Shown: positions 49,848 through 61,475 of the stretch, piece by piece
How positions within the stretch are numbered: position 1 is the first letter of the stretch
Layout of the letters: every line of letters begins with the position of its first letter
Assembly: GCF_965638725.1 (NCBI RefSeq)
Contig: NC_134954.1
Location: 4,707,001 to 4,771,000 of the forward strand
DNA: 64,000 nucleotides
Direction of reading: 5' to 3'
Origin: Aptenodytes patagonicus
Taxonomy: Eukaryota; Chordata; Aves; Sphenisciformes; Spheniscidae
Program-made: the position numbers and the translations under genes
Notes under the pieces: model-generated
Databases searched by the model: none
Seen by the model: only the letters and a program-made list of their open reading frames with translations
Told to the model about the DNA's origin: nothing

Positions 49848-50924
49848 ATGAAAGGCATTTTGCCTTTTGTGGTTCCTTAAAAAGCTTGAGGTTCAAACCA
49901 AAATACCGAGACTCGGCAATAAACTCAAAAACTCCTAGCCAGGGTAATTGAGAATTAGCTCAGGTAACTCTGTGTGGGGTTTGCATTGTCCTCTGCAGGT
50001 ATACGCAAAGAGTCAAACTGACATGTAACGTCCTTGTTGCTTTTCTATGGAAACAGATGGACCTGCTCTTCAAAGTAGCCTCTTTACCTTATTAGCCTTA
50101 AGAAAATCCTTTTCACCGCCTCCAACAAGCCACCTGGAACTGCAGAAGACTCCAGGAATGGCTCTTTCCTTGCCTTCCCTTTTCTCAATTTAGCTTTAGC
50201 TGAGCAATGTGGCAAGGAGGTGTTGATCTTTTTTGTAGTGCGGTGCATAGAAGTGGAGCCTGCTCATAGGGAAGGGACCCTTTTTGGCAAAGTTTCAGTA
50301 TAGCTGACTTCCCTATGAGCATATTACATCCAATTTAGAATTAATTTTAATATCTCCTGCTTTTCTTTTTGGTATAAAAATGGGAAAGGGTAGGGGAGAA
50401 GGAAAGTTCTAGATCAGTGTCTCTTTGTATTCTAGGTTGATCTCTTGCACAGTCTTTCAGCTTTTAGTGTTTCTAGTTCTTGACTCCTGTTCTCTCAAGG
50501 GTGGACACAGGCGAGCTAGCTGCACCCACTGTGTTCCCCATGGCAGGTCTTCCTCTGGCTTCAGCACTCATATTCTCCTAGAAACATTCAAAGACTTTGG
50601 TTTCTTTTCCTCTTGATTGCTGGGCTGTTAGTTTCTTTGGTTTGCTTTGTTTCCTTAATGAAATGGTCCTTGGGGACATCCCTCTGCAGTGGGGTGACCC
50701 GGAAGCCTCTCTTTCCAGATTGTCGCTACTCATTCATACATCTCACAAGTGCGTAGGATGCGATTGTTAAAAAAATTCTTGCCCTTTCCAACAGCTCCAG
50801 AAGATTTCTGAGGCACTAACTTAGTCAAAGAGGAAAATTTGAAGTGTAGGACACAAAATGCAGCATAAACCACAAAGAGAACCAGGTCAGCATTTGTGTT
50901 GTACGAATACATGCGTGATCGCCC

Positions 50925-50976
50925 GTGTGCCTATGTGCACATATACAGTTGTGTGTATGTATGTGTCACGTGTGTT
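50925..50976. repeat. Degenerate purine-pyrimidine (GT/AC/GTAT) repeat
   Basis: Alternating purine-pyrimidine sequence with GTGTGTATGTATGTGT at its centre; an interrupted microsatellite. Confidence 0.6.
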
Positions 50977-51050
50977 GGTAATGACACAGCGACATGTAAG
51001 CAATGTTATCATGGGCTTTAGAAAACACACTCCCACCCCCCACCTGCACA

Positions 51051-51083
51051 TTATTTATTCAGTTTATTCATTTATTCATTCAT
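51051..51083 (+). repeat. TTCA/TTTATTCA tandem repeat
   Basis: Repeated TTTATTCA and ATTCATTCAT units, imperfect. Confidence 0.65.
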
Positions 51084-51823
51084 CTATCTTTTGGGGTCCC
51101 ATTCAGACATATAAGTAGGGTTGATACGTCTCTGTGTGGGTGTGTGTATTTGTCATCAGAGATACTCAATCATACTATTTTTTTATCAGACATCTCAACA
51201 TTATTTCATGATTTGATTTCACAGTGTGCATTCTTTATGGCTCTTCACCTATTTTGATACTAAATGGGCCAGTAAATTATAAGCTTTATTGCCTAAACCC
51301 TAGAGTTAAGCATCATCAGAGAGCTGAAGATGAGTTGTAAGCAAATTGGCTTGAAGGAGGCCTCTTTGGCCCCTGTTTCCAATTCCAGTGTATGTTCAGA
51401 TGAGTGGAAAATGTTTGCTGCTAACCTCAATGCAGAGCTTCCAGTTCATTGCACAAGTGATACACTTCCATACACTTGATGATGCGGTCTGTGATCTATG
51501 GAAAGAGGAAAAGAGCTCCGAGATGAACTTCAGATGCACCTGTTTGTTACACTGTGGGCTCTGGAGGCCTGGAACCATGCAAAATAGCATTTCAAAAGTC
51601 ACTTTCTAGGTCATAGCATGAGATGGTAGCGATAACATCTCTGAGCAGGCTGCCTTTGCAGAGAAAGGGTCACCTGCTTTTGCACCGTGTTAAACACTGA
51701 ACTGATCAAGCAACTGTCTGGCATTGCAGGGTAAGCCTTCTCCTCTAGTGAGTAAGTTTACAGTATGGATGTGTGAGAATATTTTTATCACGAGCCCGTG
51801 CTTTTAAACAGGTTATTAGCAAA

Positions 51824-51840
51824 GCACCAGCAGGGGGCCA
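51824..51840 (+). promoter_or_regulatory. Predicted CTCF-binding site
   Basis: GCACCAGCAGGGGGCCA matches the vertebrate CTCF core (CCASYAGRKGGC) at essentially all informative positions, in forward orientation. CTCF anchors chromatin loops and its motif direction matters for which neighbour it pairs with. A strong motif is not proof of occupancy. Confidence 0.5.
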
Positions 51841-52472
51841 GAAACACGAAGACTACGTTTTGATTTGGTCATTAAAATCAAATAATTATTTAGAGCCTAA
51901 CTGATCAAACTCTGTACTTTTAAAAAAAAATTAGTCCTCATTCTGCCTGCTTGATGTTAAATGGTAAAACAGCGCAGGAGTGAAAATATCCTGGAGCCCT
52001 GTATCATCTTCATTATCTTCACTGGTGAAGTGAGTGAGTGAGTGGAGAGGTGTGAAATTCCAGCAGAGAGGAACATGCTGTTTTAAGAGGAAGTGCTGAC
52101 ATGCAAGCTACAATTAGACAAAAAATGACTGCTGACATTTAAAAATCATTACAGAGAGGAAATTGTGAGTGTAATTATGTCATCATTGACACTGCTCAAG
52201 TGTGCTGATGCATTTTTGCTGATCAAAATCAAGTGTTTATATTTGTAAATAGAATGCACTTAGCAACTCTATCAATGGAAATGTTCTAGCCAAGAACTAA
52301 GGAAAATGGAGCAAGTCACTTTGACAAAAACTTCTTTTTTCCTTTTTGTTGATTTTTCAGTATTTTGATTTCAGGATCGTTTCTTGCTAACAAAATTGTT
52401 TCTTGTTATTTAGTATTTTGGATGACTGTTTGATTGGGTTTTGTTTGTAGGGTTGGGTTTTTTTTTTTTTTC
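51841..52472. other. Non-coding stretch with a possible conserved block
   Basis: No gene. It includes a GTGA-type run (about 52024-52042). At about 52090-52260 is an even-textured block (GTAATTATGTCATCATTGAC, TGCTGATGCATTTTTGCTGA) that could be conserved non-coding DNA. It ends in a T-rich run directly before the next CR1 fragment. Confidence 0.4.
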
Positions 52473-52660
52473 ATAGAACAATAGGAATGGTCATTCTGGA
52501 GCAAGCCAAAGGTCCATTTTGCCAATATGTATCCTCTGTCCGACAGTGGCCAACAGTAGATGCCTGCAGAAGGATATAAGAGAACAGTAAGTATATAACG
52601 ATATTAACTACACCAGGCTCCCAGCTTCCAAAATCTGCTGCTCAGGGACTTCACAGACTG
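52473..52660 (-). mobile_element. Ancient CR1-family fragment (3' end to the left)
   Basis: The fragment starts at TCATAGAAC, the complement of the CR1 terminal octamer. It continues with GAGCAAGCCAAAGGTCCAT, CCGACAGTGGCCAACAGTAG, ATATAAGAGAACAG and CCCAGCTTCCA, then CTCAGGGACTTC, in the order of the antisense 3' end of an old sauropsid CR1 subfamily. It is the same family as 9455-9725. No coding capacity remains. Confidence 0.65.
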
Positions 52661-54497
52661 GTCAAAACCATCAGAATAATGAAGTCTTTCTGACTGGCTT
52701 TAGAAATAGTCTGATACCGGAGTCAGTGCAAAGGGAGACATGATGTCAGCAGGTGGCAAAATATGTAAATGTTATCATTTACTTGGAGAAGAGGAGTTTG
52801 TTGACTGTGCTAATACTGAATTCTTGGCACTGCATTATTTAACACAGTTCTGCCTTAAGCCCTAAGTCCTTTACTTATGACATATTATCATTCAATGACA
52901 AGGAAAAGTGACCAATCTATGATACATACAAATGGTCAGTTGGGAATAGACAAAATATGTGAAAGGGGATGTTTCTGGCTGGTTCCAAAACCAGATTTTT
53001 TTTATCTTGGCGATTTGGAAGATTAGATATAAATACACTTTATAAATGTGAAAGCAGAAGTGTTTACAAAGGCTCTTGAGGGAAGCAAGAAAAGGTTTTG
53101 GCTTCTGCAATGAAATGTCCGCAACAGAAAATGTTTACAAATGCTAGTCCTCTTGAGGATGGCATTTTGTTCACAGTATTCTGGAACATGTTTATGGTGG
53201 AAATTAAGAAAAAGACTAAAAGCATGAACAAGATAAAGGATGCTTAATAATGAGGTACTCCACATTATCAACTCAGTTATTCTTGACGGCTGTGGCAGGA
53301 ACAGAAGTATGAATATTGAATGTCAGCTATTCAGGTTAAAACTAACTACTCCTCAGTCTGCATCTACTGAGCTCTGAAATTCCCCTCAGTATCTCTTTCT
53401 ATTTTTATAAGAAAGAAATGTAAAAATTGGTTTGTCTTTGCCTTTTCTTTCCATTTTTTCAGTCCTCTGTTGGTTGACTTTGCCCTTTGGGAAAGGAGTT
53501 TTTACAATCCACCTATTAATTTTCTGGGTGTCCTCCTGCAGCCAGTTTTCCTTCTTTTGGCATTGGGTCCATCAGTTTCCATCAGTGTCCCTGTTTCCTG
53601 GATGTCAAAATGTATATCCAGTCAAATTGTGTTACCGGAATAATGTCAAGCAACTCTATAGTCACCACATCAGCAAAAGAGCTGCTTTCATAATGTCATT
53701 TTAGGATTGGATGAATACTGTAATTCATTTTTAGAGTGATAAGGATTTCCGTGTCAAAACACAGAGTTCTTTGTGCCATTACAATAGTAGATAATCAGTA
53801 GTTAGGAGTGGGCGTCTTGGGAGAGGCCAGTCCCACAGATATTTCGGATGACTGCTTATTGCAGCAGGGAACACTGAAGAACCCGTGAAAGAGTGGGCCG
53901 CAGAAATAGGTAATAAGGCTTTACTGGTGTGTAAAAATATGACAAAGAATAGTAGTTTTACTACGTTTTATATTACAACATTTACTTTCAGGCTGCTTTC
54001 ATCTTTATCTCCCTTTTCACTCGTTCATGCCTTTCTAGATCAATTTTCTCTTTGGAATCAGAGTTTTCCATATGTTATCTTAGTGGAAAGCTTATTTAAT
54101 TACTTGTAACAAGCTAAAGAAAAACCGTTTTTCCTGTTCTCTGGTTGTTTTTGAAAGACAGAAGTTGAAAACAATTCATCTTTCTCTGCACAGTAAACAG
54201 GTGCCACACACTCTTTTTATACACATCATTCCAGAACAGCTGAACTTTGAAACTTGGCAACATCTAATAATTTTTTTTAGTAATCTATCTCTAAGTGTGT
54301 TTGAAAAACACTACTTTGCCTGAAATTTTAATCAACACAAGATTGGCAGGGTATTGCTGAGTATCAGGACTGTCAAGTAGTTAAAGCCCCATTCCTACCA
54401 GAGGGAGGTAAACACAAATCAGTACCAATGGACAGCCCTGTATTGTCCACCCAAATGCGAGGAATTCGGCACCAGTTCAAGATCTGACCCCGAAAGC
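52661..54497. other. Non-coding stretch between CR1 fragments
   Basis: No gene recognised. Frames up to 90 codons, T-rich stretches and no identified repeats. Confidence 0.5.
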
Positions 54498-54755
54498 AGA
54501 ATTGGAAGGGGCTGTGAGAGGTCCTCTGGTGCATCCTCAGTGAAGAGTCAAATCTACATGTTGGCTTTGCTTTTAGCTTAATGATGATTGTGTTTTGTGG
54601 GAGATTTTATTTTATTTATTATTTTTTCTTTTATTTTTTTGTTAAGACCATGGTGGGCATTCCACAACTTCCCTGATAAAATGTATCCGGCTTCACTTCT
54701 GGAGACCTTTACCTAAAGTCTAACCTGAACCTTCCTTGACATTACCTCTTTGAAT
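54498..54755 (-). mobile_element. Old CR1 fragment, antisense 3' end
   Basis: AGAATTGGAAGGGGCTGTGA with the following GAGGTCCTCTGGTGCATCC is the complement of the CR1 3' UTR end. After an interruption by a T-rich run (54606-54643), CCACAACTTCCCTG and AAAGTCTAACCTGAACCTTC correspond to the complement of the ORF2 C-terminus. In the younger copy that part is read at about 6840-6940. Strongly diverged. Confidence 0.55.
54606..54643. repeat. T-rich low-complexity run (TTTTA-type)
   Basis: ATTTTATTTTATTTATT followed by more T-rich sequence, lying inside the old CR1 fragment and probably a later expansion. Confidence 0.7.
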
Positions 54756-56934
54756 ACCTACCATGCAGTTCCTTTTTCAGGATGAATCTTTCAGTCTTTG
54801 AGGTTAGCCCTTAAGAAAGCTTCTAGCCTCTGTAACACAGCAGTCTGCATTTTCTTTACTTCACGTGACAAGCACAAGTGGTGTCGGTCTCGGAGTATTG
54901 CTGGGTGCTTTGTATGAGGCAGAAGGAAGAAAAACCACTTCCCCAAATGAAACACTGCATCAGCACTGAAATTACGAAAAAATATTGTAAGCAATAAAAA
55001 AATGCAAGTCCCTGGAGACTGGAGGGTGTCTCTTTATATTGTCTGCATTCCACAACATTCTGTATAGTTTATGCTTTCACTGCAAAACAATTTGTCAGTC
55101 TCTCATTTGCCAAGACATTGTCAATGTAACGCCAGTCATGAGCTGCTGCTCTAATAGCCCAATCCCATAAGCTGTCTCCATTTAAGTATAAAGGCCCCTT
55201 TCAAGAACAAAAATTTTAAAAAAAATCTATTTTGCCAGTCTTTCCTCAGAGCACTCACCACAGTGAGGTGTGAGCTTCAGAAGTTACGCAAAGATGAGTG
55301 AATGCTAACATTGAAAGACACCTGCAGTATTGTTTTCTTGCATTGTGTATTATTATTAACAAAGCCAGTACAAACAGCAAGTGTGGTAACAGTGTTCAGA
55401 CAAGTGGTTCTACTGAAGGACTTTGGGTATAGCAATAGGAGAGACTACATGGTAGTTATAGTAATCAATGCAATTTCATATCCGTTTGTTTTGATGACAT
55501 GGAATGATCTACCCTGTCAGCTTTCAGACAGGGATCAGATTTTAAGCCCTTTAATCTCCATTGTGAATAATTCCCTATCCAGGTTGTCTGTTCTCATCAC
55601 CATACCAAGGTAGGGGATTTACCAATACACCTAAACAAGACAGTGTAATCATTAAAACAACGGAGCTCTACTCCTTGATGCTACTGCTATATAAATGTTA
55701 AATAATAGTAACAGAAAAGGGTGTTGCCTTGATTTCAGTAAAACATACTGTAATAAGAATAATTATTCCTTGTTCTATTCCAGTTTGAAAGGCTGCAGCT
55801 GAGCCTGCAACTAAGTTGCACTGTCATAAATGAGACTATAGCAGTCAGTCTCAAAAACTGTTAAATCTTTCAATTCCATGAATATAATACGCTATTTCTG
55901 CTGTACAGTGAATTAAATGAATATATGACCAAGGTGTAGATAAAAACATGCAGCAGCAAGTCTGAGGGCCACGCTGGATAAAATAAGAACAGTTTAAAAT
56001 GGAATAATATGATTTATCAACTAAAGATTTTCAACTATAAAATACCTCATTCTCTTCCCCCACAGTCAAGTACAACCAAAAGAAGATCAGGAAATCTGAA
56101 AATGTGGGAGCAGAATAACAATCCAGCAAAGACTGGTAAGAAAGGAAAAAGATGAGATACTATCCAAATTTGATTGTTGAAACATTTTTGCTTCTGAAAA
56201 TGCTTCTAATTAGCACTATTTACTGAGGTTTCATTAGTTAAATTTCAGTAGTTCTACGTGTGAACTAAATTATGCAACCTGTAAATCTTAATTACATTGT
56301 TAATTGGGATAACTTTATGATCATTTTATGATGCCTCAGATCAGTGAAACGTTTTTCTATTTTAGAGTTGATCAGAGCTGGTGACACTTTGAATATAACG
56401 CACTGCTGGTACATGTTGATAGAATTGAAATCATTAATTATAATCTTTTGATTACTGAGTTTTAAACACTAGTATCCATAAACCAAAAAATACAGCAGTA
56501 TTTGGATGTAATACCATTTCAATACTTCATGCAGCAGTGGCTTCTGGTTAAACAATTGGTATTAATTATGCAAGCATGAACCGTTCATACACCAGGGTTT
56601 TAAGTCCATCACAACAGTGAAGCAGGTTTAGATTTAGGCACAGATGCAGTTGGCAGAAGCGGCACTTGTAATGAAACAGATCAGGAGGCTTGGATGTTTT
56701 AATGCCAGGGCATTTGTAAACCTGGTCGGTTCACCGTGCTCAGATAATGTAAGTCGGTATTGTTTATAGACATTAAGACGCTGCATCAATTTATGCCAGC
56801 TGAATGTCTGGCTTCTCTTAGCATCAGTTCATCCTCTTTGCTTTTAATTAAACATTGAAAGCAGACATTGGCATCCCTGGTGAAAGCAGTCCTACCAGAG
56901 GGACTCAAAGAACCGTAAATCAGCCATATGACAA
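54756..56934. other. Non-coding stretch
   Basis: No gene recognised. The longest frame is 103 codons at 55302-55613. A segment near 55100-55200 is evenly composed and could be conserved, without further support. Confidence 0.5.
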
Positions 56935-57430
56935 GGTGTACTGGGCACTGGTCAGGCTTCAGCTTAAGTATCGGGTCCAGTGCTGAGCACACGACTTCCA
57001 GAAAGATGCTAAGTGACAGGAGGGAGTGCTATTAGATAAGAGCTCTGAGAAAAACCAAAAATCTAGAAAATAATACAACTTAAAAGGTAAGAAAGATTGA
57101 ATAATTGGAGGTAATTAGTGTGCAGAAGAGATGACTGGGATAACAGTCTGCACACACAGAAAAGGCTGGTATAAAAATGACATGTGCTTAGCAGATAAGA
57201 AGAAAAGTGAGAACAATGTGTTTGGCAGCAAGAAAGACTTGTACTAGACTTTAGGAGAAGCTTTCTAATCCCAAGAACCCACTCAGACACAGCTTGCTTT
57301 TTGGGAAGCTGTGGAGGTGCTCCGTCACAGAGGTTTTAAGAACAGGCTGGACTAACGTCAATCAGAAACGAAGGAGATGTGGCTGGACCTATGCTGGGGC
57401 AGTCCGTAAATGACCTCTTATGTCCTCAGC
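56935..57430 (+). mobile_element. Old CR1 fragment: ORF2 C-terminus and 3' UTR
   Basis: This fragment aligns by eye with the C-terminal end of the long CR1 in the same window. GGGCACTGGTCAGGCTTCAG and TTCCAGAAAGATG correspond to the [18 protein letters not shown] coding segment (about 6550-6612). The GGCAGCAAGAAAGACTTGTA and TTAGGAGAAGCTTTCTAA segments correspond to the segment at about 6850-6895. TTTTAAGAACAGGCTGGAC and AAATGACCTCTTATGTCC match the older turtle/crocodile-type CR1 3' end. All frames are destroyed and no terminal octamer array is clear. Divergence is far greater than in the copy at 4240-7094. Confidence 0.7.
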
Positions 57431-57910
57431 ATCTTAAGCTTTCTAGGATGCAGAAAGTGCTCCAAACTCCTGCTAATCTAGAAGTTCTTGCAAGAACTGG
57501 CATTCAGTAATTCCCTGCTGCTCTGCGCCCTAGGAAGAGGTGGTATTTCTGTTGGGACAATACACAGCTCCCTAATGAGTATGCTGAATTGAGGCACATC
57601 CCTGGTCAGTGTGCGGCTGCCACTGACCTGATACCTATGCCCAGCGTACAGCCCTGGATTATATTATTAAGCAAGGCTGTAGTACTGACCTTTTAAACAC
57701 CTAAATCCTAATTATACTTGGACCTTACCCATGCTGTGTGAGCCAGAACTTAGAAATACCAAAAGTTATTTTTCTTTTGGCTTCAGTGATATCTTCAACA
57801 AAAATTGAAATACTTCCCAACTGACTGAGGCGTGAGAAAGCTGGATTGCCCTCTTCTCACAGAAAGATAACTCACAAGTGATTCCACACAAAGGTGCGCT
57901 GTCTTAGACC

Positions 57911-57958
57911 GAGGCAAAGCTGGTGTAGGTGCATGAGCTTCACTAGAACCTATTTGCC
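57911..57958. repeat. Possible fragment of ancient palindromic repeat
   Basis: AAGCTGGTGTAGGTGCATGA followed by GCTTCACTAGAACC resembles the 'agctggtgtaa...agctccactga' order of the ancient repeat. Weak. Confidence 0.25.
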
Positions 57959-59045
57959 GCTGTAAAAGGGTGGGACGCTGCAGATCTTTTGCAGCCCTGG
58001 TTCTGGTTGTCTTGAAAGTTTTCATTGTGCTCTTCAAGTATGCCACTCCACAAAGCAAAGTTCACATTGTGCTTCACTGTGATCCTGGAAGCTGATTCAT
58101 GTACTGTGCCTTGTGTCTATTTTAAGACCAGGCTCTTCCCTAGCCTGCCTTACAACACCGAGCCAAATTCCCTTCAGAGCTACATTAAAATGGTGCTACC
58201 TCTTGGGCTACTGGGTCTTGTAAGTACGTGAAATTAAAAATTACCGGAAAAAAAAGCAAAGACAAATGAATAAGAAAGCCTCAAAATCAAAAATGTCTTT
58301 GTTTTTTCCATCTGCATTTAATTCAGTATTTCAAGAGACAAAATAAAGATTTGGGCAACAAAGTTCATAGGTGGTGTAAACAACTCCCTAGCATCTCTCT
58401 TTTTTCTTCTTTAAGAGAATGCCTAACTTCCTGCTGAGTAGACCAAAACTCTAGAGCTGGTCACAGGAGAGAGCCACCAGCCTGGCTGGGTGATACAGTG
58501 CTTTATTTCACTGCAGCCGAACATCTCTGTCCTTGACAGCCAGTTTTCAGCAGTCACTTTGTACATGAGGTTTTAGAAAAGCTTTTCGAATCATTGTAGC
58601 ATAAGCAGGAATATGCCTGCTTATGTACTTGTAGGTAAAACTTAAGAAATATTCTGGTTTGGTTCTGGAAGGCTGGCTGCAAGCCCTGCAGCTGAAGTTT
58701 TCAAAATATGCTTTCAAACTAAAAAATCCTCGCTGAATGCCTCTTGAAAGAGTAAACGGCCAAAGCAGCTTTGAGCTTCCCTTTGTGCTTCACTTGCAAT
58801 AGTTACCTATCTGACCCAGCCTCACACCTCCCAGCCTCTAACTCTGTAACAGGTCACCACAGCATAGTGTTACGTGCTGTAACCTTGCCCTGCCATTCAT
58901 GCTTAATGTGGTCACGGCTTGATTTCTTATGGCGTGCTGGGACTCCTGGCCAAATTTCATTGCTAACAGGGGAAAAAGTCAGCCTGACAAACTGAACGCT
59001 TCCAGTGCAAGCAAAGGAAGACAGAGTTGCTTTTTACTCCAAAAA

Positions 59046-59117
59046 TATATACACACATATACACACACATATGTATGCGTATATATATAGACACACTCAT
59101 ATATATATATGTGTATC
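59046..59117. repeat. Compound TA/CA dinucleotide repeat
   Basis: About 72 bp of alternating ATAT, ACAC and GTAT units on both sides of a short GACACACTC interruption. It is probably polymorphic in length. Confidence 0.8.
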
Positions 59118-59738
59118 TTGCTAGGTGAAGGCTTCTTTATGTTGCATTTAAGACTTACAGTGTTCTTCTGAGAGAAAAGCAACCAATCCCCTTGTCAGAC
59201 AGCTACAACTCAGCCAGTCAGTTCAGTATGAGAACGCCAAGTGAGCCATTTGAGGCGTGTGATCTTTCAGCTGCACAGCATCCCATTCATCATATGCTTC
59301 AGAAACGTAATACATAAAGCTGGAAAAAACAGAAGCTGCAGAGGCAAGAAAAATCAATTAGCAGGAAAGCCCATATATGAAAAAAAGGCCTTTACAGAAT
59401 CACCACGTTGCCATTTTGAATTTCCTAAAGTTACCTCTTCCCTTTTTTTGGGTGATCTTCGAACACATTCTTTATATTAGGGTGTAAGGATAGGAGTCTT
59501 CTAGTCTCCTAATTAGGCACTGATAATTTAACAGAGCACTGCAGGACTCAAAGTATACAAGGTAGCACTAAGCACAAAGTTGGCTTTATATCCTTTTCTC
59601 CACACCCCTGCCCCACCAAAAATTTCAGATATGGCAAACCTCAATGTTAGGAAAGAGGCTGTTATAGCTTGCAAATAGTTTCCATCCTGGAAGAAGGCAC
59701 ACCCAACAGAATTTAAACAATGCATGCTGCAATCTCAG

Positions 59739-60005
59739 TTACAGTGGCATAAATTAAGATCAATTCCACTGAGGTCAGAACAGTTATATCAGTGCGAGAC
59801 ACATGAGGATTGAGCCTGATTAACTGCAATAGAGTTAATTCTCATCTACTCTCCCATAAGTCAGAGCAGAATCTGGCCCCTAGCTTTCAGTTGGACTCTG
59901 CCCACGTAGTGGGCCAAATCTGGCTTTGAATTTCAAGGGAATAAATGTGGAGATAACTGATTTTATTGGAGCTATTCCCAATTACAATAGTGCAAATTTT
60001 GGCCC
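59739..60005. repeat. Cluster of ancient palindromic (MITE-like) repeats
   Basis: At least two adjacent copies of one ancient repeat are visible. The first runs from TTACAGTGGCATAAATTAAG through CCACTGAGGTCAG and ATATCAGTG to GCAGAATCTGGCCCC. The second lies between GGGCCAAATCTG (59911-59922) and AAATTTTGGCCC (59994-60005), which are near-perfect inverted repeats, and contains TTGGAGCTATTCCCAATTAC. Related fragments occur at 36357, 44136, 57911, 61425 and, with a similar centre, 9335. Inverted ends with no coding content suggest a non-autonomous DNA-transposon family; I cannot name it. Confidence 0.5.
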
Positions 60006-61351
60006 AGAGACTATTTAGAGTCCAGGCACGGAGCGGTGGCCAGCAGTTGAGGTCCCGTCATACTTTGGCCTAGGTGGACTGGAACATTCAGAGCGCAGAC
60101 TGCAAAAGCATTTCTGTGTGAGTTGGGGTGCCACGTTTCAGACCTGTGTTTGATCACAATTATTTCTCACATGGATGAAGGCAGCAATTCCAGAAATAAA
60201 GCGGACACGTGGAACGCACTTTTCTACCTAGTTCCTCTCCCACCCCCGGGAATATTTTTTGACTTGTTAACTACTGGAACCCGATCCTCATGTAATACAG
60301 GAAACGTGTAATGGTGATACCAACGACCTTAGTAAAGTGCAAGCTGTGAATAGCCCTGGTGAAGCTGAGCAGCCAGAAAAGACAAAAATGTTGGTATGCC
60401 AGCTGTTTACTTCTAATGCAGGTGAATGGCTTTTAGAAATATTTAAACCAGTTGGAGTATACTCAACCCAATCTTCATTAATGGGAAAAAGGAAAGAAAG
60501 AAGAAAGGTAATAAAACATAAGAAGTGCAATGGCCATGTATGCTAACAAAAACAGCAAAGATTCTTCCTTCAGTGGCAGGAGCGGCGATATAGGCAGTGG
60601 CAGAAAGGCAGAGCTTAGCAAAAGGCTACAGAAACACCGGTGCAAGCCGTAAGATTTAAATGGGGACTCAAGGAGGAGGAAGACTGTCCTGTGTGATGGA
60701 GAGGAGGAAGCAGCACCAGCTCAGGGTGCTGGGGTCTGTCTGCCACGTCTTCTCCCAGGTGGGTGAAGGCTGCCTCCTTCCTGCAGCGGCTCCGCACAGC
60801 TGGGTGCTCTCCGTTAGGGTAATAATTATAAGGTGAGTGAGAAATGTAGCTATATGCGATCAATTCCGTATTAAGCATTCTCTCCCATTATTTAAGGTTG
60901 AACTGATGCAGAGCTTAATGAATCACTGCTTTCTGACTAATAATAAATATACCACACAAATGAATTTCAGAGGGAGTGAGGTTCTTCCTGAATTTGAATG
61001 GAATTTAGCAAATAGTCCCAGATGAAACAATGCTGAGAAAAAAAATAAAATGTCAAAACACTTCATTTGAGTATTTTCAAAATGGAGTGTTTCATTCTAG
61101 AACTGCCAAAACACTTCCAAAAACTTTCAAAACAAGGCTTTTTAGCTGTCCATTTTAAAATTGGCCTAAATTTAAAAAGAAAAAAAGCTTTAAAATGTGT
61201 GAAACAGCCCAAGACCAAAAATGAAGCCATTCCTTTGAAGCGGAACTAAATATTTTTTATATTTAACAAAATGATACTTTTCCTGATTATTTTTTTATTT
61301 TGCCAACATTTTTTAAAAGCTCAATTTGACCAAAACTAAAATACAATTCTG

Positions 61352-61367
61352 AAAAAAAAAAAAAAAA
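61352..61367. repeat. Poly-A tract (16 A)
   Basis: Uninterrupted A16. The upstream sequence (61040-61350) is AT-rich but not recognisable as a processed gene copy. Confidence 0.8.
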
Positions 61368-61424
61368 GAGTTGTTAGAACCATTGACTAAAAATTCATGC
61401 ATTACCAAGCTTCAGTTCTAGGTA

Positions 61425-61475
61425 ATCTTCTGCCCAATTAATGCCTCTGAGTTTAACGGAGCAGAGTCAGGCCCA
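61425..61475. repeat. Fragment of ancient palindromic repeat
   Basis: CTCTGAGTTTAACGGAGCAG followed by AGTCAGGCCC parallels the 'actga-cttcaatgga-gcagaatc-ggccc' end of the ancient repeat at 59739-59881. Confidence 0.35.

Larger units (their letters stand above)
44191..51823. other. Non-coding stretch
   Basis: No gene recognised; the longest frames are 105 codons at 46010-46529 without a domain. It contains AT-dinucleotide repeats (48051-48111), a G-rich tract (49833-49847), purine-pyrimidine repeats (50925-50976), a TTCA-type repeat (51051-51083) and some factor-site candidates given separately. Confidence 0.5.
57431..59738. other. Non-coding stretch
   Basis: No gene recognised. It contains a possible ancient-repeat fragment (57911-57958) and a compound dinucleotide repeat (59046-59117). 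Frames do not exceed 90 codons. Confidence 0.5.

Noticed and set aside
61040..61367. Poly-A tract at 61352 as the tail of a processed pseudogene
   Set aside because: The upstream 300 bases are AT-rich low-information sequence with no recognisable mRNA-like frame, and no target duplication was found.
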